NCBI GenBank assembly: GCA_001599755.1 | Contig: BCHX01000002.1 | Span: forward strand, 4,012,330-4,076,329 | DNA: 64,000 bases | DNA from: Gliomastix tumulicola | Lineage: Eukaryota > Ascomycota > Sordariomycetes > Hypocreales > Bionectriaceae | Direction of reading: 5' to 3' | In this document: positions 43,872 through 53,613 of the stretch, in pieces | Numbering within the stretch: position 1 is the stretch's first letter | Layout of the letters: every line of letters begins with the position of its first letter | Translations under genes and position numbers: made by a program | Notes under the pieces: generated by a model | Databases searched by the model: none | Told to the model about the DNA's origin: nothing | The model's input: the letters and a program-made list of their open reading frames with translations, nothing else

Positions 43872-45895
43872 CTATGCCTCAGTACGGTTCGGCCTCGATC
43901 GCTTCTTTTTACGAGAGCCGTCCACCACGTTACTCATACTGGACGGTCCCGCGTGAGCTTCAGCACTGGCGTCTTCCTCCGTGGTGAACTTCTCAAAGCC
44001 ATATGTCGGACCCGTCCTCTCAAAGTCCCTGCCGAAGTGATCCCGCCTCCACTGCCTCAACCGGGCCTTCTTGCCCAGCCTCTTGCGATCGCGGCGCTTC
44101 TTCTCTTCATCGCGGAAGGCGGCGAGCTTCTTCAGACCTGCGAACTCGTTGAGCGCGGCGTCCGACGGGGCGAGTAGGATGTCCCGCGCCGTCATGCCGA
44201 AGGACTGCGGCGACGTCTCGCGGTAGCGGAAGCCGGCGTGGCCTGAGGAAGAGGAGGAGGAGGCGAGGAGGTCGTGGTTGGTGAGCTCGAGCTTGGAGTT
44301 GACGAGGGCTTCGAGCTTGGCCCTCTCCTTGCGGGCTTCTTTCTGGGATTCGAGGCGGGCGCGCTTGTGGTCGGAGGACTTCTTTCGCTTTTTGGATGTG
44401 GGTGCCGATTCCTCGTTGTCGTCTTCCTCGCCGCCGGCTTCCTCGTTGTCCTCGGGGTCGCTGAGAGTGAATTGGGGCTTGTCGTCGCCTTCGTCGAAGT
44501 CGGGCACGATGTCTTTGATGTCGATGTCGTCGTCCCATGTGGGCTTCTTGGGGTGTTTCTTCTTCTTGCCCTCGGCACCGTCCTCTTGGTCGCCAGAGCC
44601 AAGTTCATCGTCGTCCAGAGCGTAGTACTCCTCTCCAAAGCGTTTCTTCATTTCTTCCTCCCAACCGTCGTTGTCCCAGGCGTCGTCCAGGAATCCCATC
44701 CATTCCTCGTCCCGTAGCTGTCTCCCCGTCGCACCGGCAGCTTGCTTGACCTTGCGGAGCTTCTCCTCCGCCTCATCTAGCTTGAGCTTTCGTAACCGGG
44801 CCTTGTCCTCCCTGCGCTCCCGCCTCTCGAGCTCCTTCTTCTCCTTTTCCAGGTCTCGCTTCCGCTGCCGCCCCGTCTTGTCGTCTCGCCGGACGGATCT
44901 CGCATTGGCGATGTCTCGCGAGTACGACTTGAGGACCTCGTTGCTCTTCTCCGGGTTCTCGAACCGCAGGTTGTACGCCTCCTCGAACGTCTCCGCCCGG
45001 TCGTCGTCCGACTCGCCGTCGTCGGAGTCGAAGGCCTGCCACCTGGACCCTTCCTCGGGCACCCAGGCCCGCGAGGACATGAAGTTGGAGAGGAAGTGCT
45101 CCGGGTTCTTGTCGGCGTTCTCGACGTCGATCCCCTTCACCTTCTTGATGCCCTTGGCCCGCGAGGGGTGCACGCCGTTGGCGTCGGCCTTGGCGGGCTC
45201 CTTGCGCTTCATGAAGTCGCCGGCATCCGAGCCCGAGTCCGAGTCCGAGTCGTCGCCCGAGTTGTCGGCGTGCATCTGAGACACGATCGACCGCTTGAGG
45301 GCCTCTTGTTCCTGGTTGTATGTCTGCCCGGGCGCATCGTCCTCGGCCTCGTCGTCCTCGTCCGCATCCCCCACGTCTCCACGCATGATCTTTTCTCGGT
45401 GGTAGTCCCTCAGAAAGACGGGCTTCTCCTTCTTCTCCTTCGGCGCGGCGGCGCTGTCGCCCACCTCGCCTTCCTTGAAGAACTTGACCTCCTTGTTGTA
45501 GACGCGCGGGTCTTTGCTGCGGATGGCCTGCAGCGTGGCGGAGATCTGGACGTCGAGGTCTTCGGTGGCGAGGAAGCCGTCCTCGTCTTCGCTCTCGTCG
45601 TCTGACGAGGATTCGTCGTCGTCGTCATCGTCTTCATCTCGGCCTGTGCTCTTGTACTTTTCCTCCACTGCGGATGGCATACCTAGTTAGCAAGTAGGAA
45701 CTTCCAATGCTGCAAAAGACTCTTCTCTGGCAGTGACTGACATCTTTGTAGCTCCTCTCGCTTCTTGTTGTGCTCGAAGCGCCTGGCGTACTCTTTGTTC
45801 ACGGCGAAACCGGAATCCTGGATGGCTGCCCCTCCACCGTCGGAGTCGGAGTCGCTGTCGTCGAGGAGCTTCCTCTTGACTGGCTGGGAAGCCAT
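43872..45895 (-). CDS. KRI1: ribosome biogenesis protein Kri1
   Basis: Kri1 binds Krr1 in the nucleolus and is needed for 40S subunit assembly. Exons 45895-45742 and 45667-43872 give 649 residues. The intron (74 bases, GTCAGT donor, CCGCAG acceptor) joins Leu-Gln-Arg to Leu-Glu-Glu-Lys-Tyr-Lys, as in the family; the MPSA start seen in the second frame is not real. The protein is highly charged: long Asp/Glu/Ser runs near residues 60-80 and 160-190, the Kri1 core containing FLRDYHREKIMRG and WMGFLDDAWDNDGWEEEM, and the C-terminal Kri1 domain GFRYRETSPQSFGMTARDILLA. A basic tail RKKKRSRPNR is a likely nuclear signal. It shares a 770-base divergent region with the Rab gene. Confidence 0.94.
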
Positions 45896-46665
45896 GTTCG
45901 TAGACGATGGTCCGAAGAATAAGAGCTAAGAAAAATAGGAGTAGTACGACGTAAGGCGAGTGGACAATGGCCTAGGATAATGTGTTGCTGTTGATCACCG
46001 CTGAGCTTGATGGCCTCACTTTTTTTTTCTTTTTCTGTCCACTTGGACTTTCAACTTTTTTGCATTCCCTGCCAGTGGTCTGGATTGGAAATTTTAGCGG
46101 GGCAGATCGGATTAGGCACAACATTGTGCCGAAATGCCCCTCTACGTGTCACGCGCGGTATCTTGTCGCTTCCAGAAGCTTGGCGGATACTTGAGGGTAC
46201 CTCTACCACGTGCGAAAGTTGGGTAAGTGTGGTGGCTGGCTGGTTCCGGCCTTACACGATCAGCGGTTCGTCAAAAAGGCAAGCACTTTCGTCATCAGCT
46301 TGAAAGACCAGCTGTTTGTTTCCTCAAATCCCGTCTCTCGTAAAAGAAAGGAATTGTGGGAATAGAGAAGCTGGTGCCAGATCATCGCCAGCGTCTCCCG
46401 TTCTCTGCCTAGTCACTCACTGACGACGCAAGCCGCCTGCTTCGGCAAGGCACCGACAATCCGTCCGTCCTTAGCTCAGTGGAAAGAGGACTCTGGAAGG
46501 GTGCAAATAGTGGTGCACCGCCATCTCTCTGACGCCACCCATTCATAGCCTCTTCCCCATCACCGAACGAGCTTTTGCTTTCCCTGCATCCCTCGCCCAT
46601 TCATTTCGCTCCGCATCGACCCTCTCCTCGAATACCTCCCGTCACTTGATTTTCCAACACCGACG
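45896..46665. promoter_or_regulatory. divergent region KRI1 / Rab5-type GTPase
   Basis: No gene is seen. A T-run lies near 46018-46030. A TAGCTCAGTGG sequence at 46471-46481 looks like a tRNA A box but has no matching B box. Confidence 0.4.
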
Positions 46666-47534
46666 ATGGCCGATTCCGGAAACGCCCCGAAGCCGAGCAG
46701 CAGCGTCAAGCTGGTCCTGCTGGGCGAGGCCGCAGTTGGCAAGGTACGAATAATTGGCCCTCACCTCACCTCAACAATCACCCGAGGGAACCCCTGGCTA
46801 ACATGCAGCTGCCACCAGTCATCTCTCGTTCTGCGATTCGTCAACAACGACTTCCAGGAGAATAAGGAGCCGACTATTGGTGGTATGTGCGACCGATGCT
46901 TCCGTCGCCCGTGTGGACTGGATGATACTGACGCACCGTTTGCGCAGCGGCGTTCCTGACGCAGAAATGCAACCTCCCCTCGCGCACGATCAAGTTTGAA
47001 ATCTGGGACACGGCCGGCCAGGAGCGCTTCGCCTCGCTCGCGCCCATGTACTACCGCAACGCCCAGGCCGCCCTCGTCGTCTACGACCTCACCAAGCCGA
47101 CGTCCCTCGTCAAGGCGAAGCACTGGGTCGCCGAGCTGCAGCGCCAGGCCTCGCCGGGCATCGTCATCGCCCTCGTGGGCAACAAGCTGGACCTGACGAG
47201 TGACGCCGCCACCGCCGCCGCTGCTGCCGCACCCACCGATGAGGGCGGCGACGATGCCGACGGCGACGACTCCGGGGACGCCCGCAAGGTCTCGACGGAG
47301 GAGGCCCGCGCGTACGCCGAGGAGGAGAGCCTGCTGTTCTTCGAGACGAGCGCCAAGACGGGCCACAACGTGTCAGAGGTCTTCACCGCCATCGCCAACA
47401 CCATCCCCGAGACGTCACTCAAGAGCGCCCGCGGGCCCGGCGCGGGGAACGCCGCCAGCAGGGCCGGCGAGGAGCAGCGGGTAAATCTGGGAGACCCGAA
47501 GGACGTGGGTGCCAAGGACAGCTGCGCATGCTAG
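46666..47534 (+). CDS. Rab5-family GTPase (Vps21/Ypt52-like)
   Basis: This GTPase controls early endosome fusion and vacuolar traffic. Exons 46666-46743, 46819-46882 and 46948-47534 give 242 residues; introns are 75 and 65 bases. Motifs are the P-loop GEAAVGK at 20-26, the switch I segment EPTIGAAF rebuilt across intron 2, IWDTAGQERFASLAPMYYRNAQAA typical of Rab5, NKLD and ETSAKTG. The C-terminus Cys-Ala-Cys is a double geranylgeranylation signal. Between NKLD and the final motif is an extra stretch of about 28 residues, first Ala-rich and then acidic (DDADGDDSGD). Yeast Ypt52 also has an insertion in this part, so this is probably the Ypt52-type paralogue, but that is inference. Confidence 0.9.
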
Positions 47535-48501
47535 TCAGTGCTGCTTGGGGAGTTGTTCCTTTTTAATTTCCTCCGTTCCTTTTTTCTTTTTCTTTTCCCA
47601 CCATCAAAGAGAAGAGCCTCCGTGCAAAGTGGTTCGTCCCGCCTGTTTTCTCGTTGACTTGCGCTGTAGAGACTTGTTTATTACTTATCAACTCTGGGAG
47701 TATTCTGTGGATTGGGAGAGGCGTCTTATCTCTAGTTCTACCTGCCTGCGTATTCTTTACATACTACCATCTGCCTTTTCTGCCAACGGCTTCTTGTGAA
47801 TCTACAATGGCATGTGATTGATTTGATTGCCCGGACAGGAACCCTCCTGAGGTGACCTTCGTGAACTGTATGTTGAGCTAGCTACGTAAGTAAGATCAGC
47901 TTGCCCTTTGTAGAAGCTTTTCACCGCCCAAACGTCAAGCTCCGCGAGCATCTGACGTGTGTCCGCTTGGATGATTGCCTCAATCACGTCAATGTCTGAG
48001 TCAACCCTCCGTCACACTCCGTGCTCCGTCAGTCTCGCAGCCACGGAGGCACGGAAGAACGGAAGAGACTCTGCGCTGGCAACTGCCTTCTCGGTGACCC
48101 CACGTGACCAGCTCTCGGGCTCCACAGCCCGAAACCGCTACCGGACCCACTTGTTTGCTCTGGCTAGCGCGTCCCATGCAAACTCCTCTTCCCATTCTTG
48201 CCTAATTGAATCATTTTCTTTTGTTGCAAGGGCGTAATAGCTTTCCTTTCTTCTGCCCATCTCCAGGCTCCTCCCGACGGTCTTATTGGCAGGCGCATTC
48301 CGAGTGTCGGACCTGCGGCGACAAGCACAAGAGCGGAAAATTTCTGCACGAACCATCCATCATCTCTGGGAACACCCCTCGAGCCTCCCCCGGGATCCTT
48401 TTTTCCCCCCTCCTCCATTCGAGTCGACTCGGACGGGCGAGCGTTAGCCAATCGTCACTCATGCGGTAGCTCCGAGGAGCGTCGCGCGGTGTCAAATCGA
48501 C
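47535..48501. other. intergenic
   Basis: The left part is the Rab 3' region with T-rich runs near 47570-47600. The right part is the promoter of the RING gene. No other gene is seen. Confidence 0.45.
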
Positions 48502-50363
48502 ATGGCATCGTCCATATCTGAAGCGCAGGCTGAGCTGATCAGGTGAGTTTGGAAACTACCGGCGCGGGGGAAACAAGAGTTGTGACGTTGGGAGCTCTGG
48601 TGGCTGACACTGTTGTTGCTCCGACAGCTCCTTGAGCCCTGATGACATACCCATCAAGCTGCGATGCGCGATCTGCAGCAAGCTGGCAGTGAACGCATTC
48701 CGCCTGCCGTGCTGTGAGCAGGCAATTTGCGAATCATGTAAGCTCTCGGATGTCTGCTGTTCTGGTTGAGCGTGACGGACTGGACTGACTGACGCGACCC
48801 TTCCCAGGCCAATCGTCACTGCCCTCGTCGTGCCCGATTTGCGAACACTCCCCTCTATCGGCCGAAGACTGCAACCCCAACAAGGCGCTGCGGACTACTA
48901 TTAAGGTCTTCCTGCGTACCGCCGAGAAGAAGCGGGAGGCCCAGCGAGCGAAGGAGGCGACACCCGTCACACCCGTCGAACCCTCAAAGCCTCTCGAGTC
49001 TCCGACAGATGTCGCCGCATCCAAGCCAGAGGCGAGCGCAGAGACTGCCGGCGAGCAGGCTGAGGGTCACGCTTCAAACGTGGCCTCGCATCCCGAAGGG
49101 GAGGCGGCCCACCAGTCTGCTTCGGCTGAGAACCAACAGGTAGGACACCAATTTCTTCTCCTCAAGCTTGGTCTATGATGGGTGCCTAACAGATATGACA
49201 GAACGAGGGAACCGAGATAGCCGGGCCGAGGGCACAAGATACCCACGGCGAATCCCATGAGAGCGCGGAGAGCAGCGAAGCCAAGGACTCCGAGCAGACC
49301 GAGGAAGCGAAAGAAGACGACAGCGAGCAGCAAGAAAATAACGCCGAGGCCGCGAACGGGGGATTCCAGAACATGGACTTCCAGGGCCAGGGCGACTACA
49401 ACCAGATGCAGATGATGATGGCCATGCAGAACGGCATGGCGCCGAACTCCTTTGGGGGATTCCCCATGATGGGTATGTGCCGCCCTCCCATCATCCCCCT
49501 TCATCTCTGGTGAATCATTCAGATCAACAGCAGCTAACAGTGTATCCAGGCATGCCGGGCATGGGCATGGATCCCATGATGATGCAGAACATGTACATGA
49601 ACGGTGGCTTTCAAGGCATGGGCATGAACGGCATGAACGGCATGGGAGGCTTCGGTGGTGGTTTTGGCCAAGGCGCCAATAATAACTGGAACGGATCACA
49701 GTCGTGGAATTTCGACCAGAATAATTTCAATCAAAATGCTGCAGGCATGGGTTCTGGTGATTTTGGGCACTTTAACTCTGGGTTCCAGACAGGATACAAC
49801 AATCAAGGCAGTTACGGCCACCAAGGCAATGACTATCGCCACAACAACTTTGGACGTGGCCGCGGGCGAGGACGCGGCTTCTACGGCCGTGGAGGCTACC
49901 ACCAGGGAGGAGGCTATGGCGGGCGAGGCGGCTACCAGCAGTACGGCGGCAATGCAAGCTACCAGGATCCATCGCAGGGGCAGCAGGGCTACGAAGCGCA
50001 CGCGCAGCAGCAGGCCCTCGAGCAGCAGCAACAGAGGCGGCCATCCACCGATACTAAGCCAGGCCCCGAGGAGGGCGGGGAGGAGCCGAGGCCCGGGAGT
50101 GAAGGGGCCGTGAAGCCAGAGGGCGGCGACGCTGCAGACCGTGACGCTACAGACCGTGACGCTAGCGCGCAGGCATCTCGTGAAGCCATAGGCAATGAAA
50201 ATGGCGACGGAAATGCAAACGGCTCTGAGGCCATTAGGTCTGTAATGTCGGTCCCTGACGTGCCCATCAACGCGCCCCGAGGCCCGAAGGCTATGAGACA
50301 GGGCCTGCCCAATACGAGTCTGCACCACCTGCGAGCCCGAGGATACCAGGTCGATAATCACGC

Positions 50364-50396
<33 letters not shown>

Positions 50397-51528
50397 TGCG
50401 CAGCAGCAGCAACAACCTCAACAGCACTCGCAGACTCAGGGGAGCCCGCAGCCTGAGCGCCCTCGCTCCAGGAGTAGTACTCCCCGCGTGGCGTCGGAGC
50501 GTGACTATGAGCAGCGCCCCCGTAGCCTTAGCCGGAGTCGGAGCAGGGGACCGCGGGATTTGGATGAGAAGCGCGGCAAGGAGGATGAGGAGTCGCATCG
50601 CGAGCCCGCAGCGGATCGCTCTCGCTCAAGGACGAGGTCGCAGTCGCCGAGTCACAGTCGGAGCGACAGTCGTGGCCACGGCCATAGGAGCTCCCGCCGC
50701 CACCGTCGTCACCGGTCCACATCCGCTGACGAGGATACGCATGACGACGATGGCTACCGCCGCAAGAGACACCGGAGTCGCAAGTATGATGACGACGAAG
50801 GCTACTCGCGCTCGCGGGATGAAAAGTACGCTGAGAGGTCGAGGTCCGCGACACCGGACGACTCTAGACGGTCGAGCCACCGCAGTCGTAAGGACAGGGA
50901 CTACGACAAGCGAAGGGACCGTGATAAGGACCGGTACCGGGACGACGACCGCAAGAAGTCGAGCAGCCACCGTTCTCACCGGGACCGTGACTACGAGGAC
51001 TCCCGTCGGAGGCAGAAGGAGAGGGACCGCGGGAAGGACCGCAAAGATCGGGATCGGGATCGGGATCGGGATCGCAAGGACCGTGATCGGGACCGTGATC
51101 GGGACCGAGAACGGGACCGGAAGCCTGGCACCGCGAGCAGCAGCAGGAAGCCATCCGTGGATGGATCAGCTACGCCCGCGGACAGGGAATTCCGGCCGCC
51201 TAGTGGTCCTCGGAACTTTGAGATTCGGGGCTCGTCTGCTTCGTCCAAGCCGTCTGCGCCGTCCAGTGGGAAGCCCACGCCGACGGCCAAGGATCCTCAC
51301 ACCCTCGATCGCGAGGCTCGCGACAGAGAGAGGCTGCTGAAGGAGGCACAGCGGATTACTCGTCTCGCGGGCATGGCGGGGACCAAACGCAGCCGCGGCG
51401 GCGACGACGAAGGCGCTGGTTCAGAGCGGAAGAGTCGCAGGGGGAGCCGTCGAAGCGAGCCCGTGGAGGGGGACGGTGATCGTCTGCAGCGGCTCGAGGC
51501 GGAACGAGAGCGTGGACGGTGGGATTGA
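48502..51528 (+). CDS. RING finger protein with RGG, poly-Gln and Arg-Ser/Arg-Asp regions (RBBP6/Mpe1-like RING)
   Basis: Five exons (48502-48542, 48628-48737, 48808-49139, 49202-49472, 49550-51528) encode 910 residues; introns are 85, 70, 62 and 77 bases. A RING or U-box-like domain lies at residues 27-62 (C27-x2-C30, PCC at 41-43, C48-x2-C51, C59-x2-C62), followed by NKALRTTIKVFLR. This matches the RING of Mpe1/RBBP6, which act in mRNA 3'-end processing. The N-terminal DWNN domain and zinc knuckle of those proteins are missing. An acidic Glu/Ala/Ser stretch follows, then a Met/Gly/Asn-rich region, an RGG-like GRGRGRGFYGRGG segment, a Gln run, and a long Arg-Ser and Arg-Asp repeat tail. Such tails are usual in splicing and 3'-processing factors. 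An RNA-linked ubiquitin ligase is the best guess. Confidence 0.8.
50365..50415 (+). repeat. CAG trinucleotide tract (poly-Gln)
   Basis: Ten CAG codons in a row at 50365-50394, then TAT GCG and a further mixed CAG/CAA run. The purity suggests length instability. Confidence 0.85.
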
Positions 51529-52317
51529 GCAGCTGATGATTCTTAATCCATCAGCCACCTCAACACGGTCTTGTGTTCTTTCTTTCAAGACTCAACTCAC
51601 TTATACATATACGTTACCCAGCTGTTGACGAGGCCACGGCGACGGGTCACCGACTGCCGACTGGTTCCGCAGAGCGGTTGGGGTGAAAGAAGAAAAAAAA
51701 TTAACGAAATACTAAATATCGAAAAACATCAGGGGGTTGGATGGTGCACCAACTATCTACCCAGGCTTTTTAATGGCGGTTTGTCACAAGGGGAGAAACT
51801 TTGCGGGTGGAAGGGCGAACTTGTTGCGAGATTCGGTCGGTTTGCAGTTCATGTCAGCCTGCTCCTCATACGGGCTTCATCCAACTTGGAACATCGGGCG
51901 GGAAGGAAAACAGCGGCAGAGAGTTGACCTCACTCACTCTCTATTATCTACTACGGTTTAAGGGCCATCAGGACTGGGGATGCTCGTAGGAGGGAGGGAG
52001 AGAGATGTATAATACCTACCACCTAAAGGGCTGTCCCTACGGTGCTGCTACATTATGAGCAGGACGATCAATCGTACCTTCATTCCTGGATACAATAGTT
52101 TGCTTGTGACTAGACTGCGTGTGCTCTCGGTCTGATAGGTCTCGGGTGCTCTTTTCCGGGTTGCGCTGGCTGAGGGAGGTACCCTATATAAGATGACTTC
52201 CCCTCACCCATCCTGATAAACTAACAACTGTTTGAGACATTCTATGATGTGAATACCTTGTATGTTTGTGTGCGTATTGTCCCATAAACCTTTTAATACC
52301 AATTTGACGGAGGAATT
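51529..52317. other. intergenic with EthD gene promoter
   Basis: No gene is seen. TATATAAG at 52185-52192 is a good TATA box candidate 126 bases before the EthD start. Confidence 0.45.
52185..52192 (+). promoter_or_regulatory. TATA-like element of the EthD gene
   Basis: TATATAAG, correctly oriented and at a typical distance from ATG 52318. Confidence 0.45.
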
Positions 52318-52794
52318 ATGGCCGACGAGAAGATTATCTGCAGTATCTCTTACCTGAAGAAGAAACCCGACATGACCCTCGAGGAATTCTACAGCCACTG
52401 GGAGAACGTCCACGGACCCCTCGTCAAGCCGTGGATGGAGAAGCACGGCTTCCTCTCCTACACGCAGGTAAAGTCTCCCAACCCCCGTCTCTACAGGGCC
52501 ATACCTATAGTAGTTACTGACACACTCCCGAAAAAGGTCCATTCCACGTCGATCCTGCAGCAGACAGGCACAAGCAAAGTCGGCCCTCAGACATCAGGGC
52601 CGAACCCGCTGCTCGAGTACGACGGGACGGCCGTCATCGAGGCGCGGAGCCTGGACGTGCTGACCGCGGCGTTTGGGGACGAGTACTACCGGACCGTCAT
52701 CGCGGCCGACGAGGACAGGTTCCTGGATAAGTCGGCGGGCGTGCTGCGGTCTGTTGGTGAGACGAAGAGAATCCTCAGACAACAACAGCCTTGA
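52318..52794 (+). CDS. EthD-domain protein (dimeric alpha+beta barrel)
   Basis: Two exons, 52318-52467 and 52537-52794, encode 135 residues. The 69-base intron (GTAAAG, CTGAC, AAAAAG) is a multiple of three without a stop, so the unspliced frame is also open with 23 extra residues. I remove it because the junction Tyr-Thr-Gln-Val-His matches the family. The N-terminal MTLEEFYSHWENVHGPLVKPW is the EthD signature, with the conserved His of HWENVHGP. The family includes small ferredoxin-like barrels in alkane or polyketide oxidation and ring formation. Here no polyketide gene is nearby, so the function is open. A strong TATA box suggests regulated expression. Confidence 0.8.
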   Translation: MADEKIICSISYLKKKPDMTLEEFYSHWENVHGPLVKPWMEKHGFLSYTQVKSPNPRLYRAIPIVVTDTLPKKVHSTSILQQTGTSKVGPQTSGPNPLLEYDGTAVIEARSLDVLTAAFGDEYYRTVIAADEDRFLDKSAGVLRSVGETKRILRQQQP

Positions 52795-53293
52795 TTCGCG
52801 TACGTGCGTTGCGTATTTCACGAGTGAAGAAGGCGGGGGGGTTGTTGGTGAGGAGGGGAAAAGATAAAGATATATAGTAGGCATAAAAATATATAGAGAT
52901 ATCCGAGTCTGTCGAATATAAGAATTGCCCGGCTCCTACAGCCAGTGCCCTCCTTTTTGGTTTTTTTTTTGGTGCCATCGTTCCGAATATTGGTATAAAT
53001 GCTTCAACCGCTGTGTTGAGTTGTGTGTGCTCGGGAAAGAAAAGCAACTTGAGACTGACAAAAATCTATCCATTGTCCGTGCCGTCTTCGAAATACTTGG
53101 AAATTCCATCTCGACATGTTCAAGGTCTCCCCTGGTTATCTCATCATCCATTCAAGCGACTCGATATCACGACTTAGTAGTTAAATGCGATGCGCCGACT
53201 AGTAAATACCCTGGGTCCGGTACTGAAAAGTGTCATATCTGTTCGTCATTGGTTAGTGATGTTCTCGTGATTGGCATTGATCTTAGGGATTGC
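52795..53293. other. 3' regions between convergent genes
   Basis: Sequence between the EthD stop and the PIK1 stop, partly AT-rich. The ORF on the plus strand at 52925-53524 is largely antisense to PIK1 and not coding. No gene is seen. Confidence 0.45.
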
Positions 53294-53541
53294 TTACAGC
53301 CGCGTGTAGTAGCTACCAAACGACTTGGCAATGAGATCCGTCTCCACGAAGCTCTCGGCCTCGTCGGCGCTGAGGTGCAGCTGGAAACGCTGCCGGAGGG
53401 TGTTGGTGGCGTAGGCAACTCCCACCGAAAAACACGGCATCTTGGATTCCCGGCCCATCATGGCGACCAGGTCAATGATGTTGTCTGCAGAGCGGCGCAG
53501 GGCTATGGTAAGATGAATGGTTAGTAGATGGTCCAGGATCT

Positions 53542-53613
<72 letters not shown>

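Noticed and set aside
45410..45637. Lys/Arg/Thr/Ser-rich minus ORF
   Set aside because: Shifted frame of the acidic part of KRI1.
46471..46500. tRNA-like A box TAGCTCAGTGG
   Set aside because: No B box (GGTTCGANNCC), no acceptor stem and no cloverleaf could be drawn.
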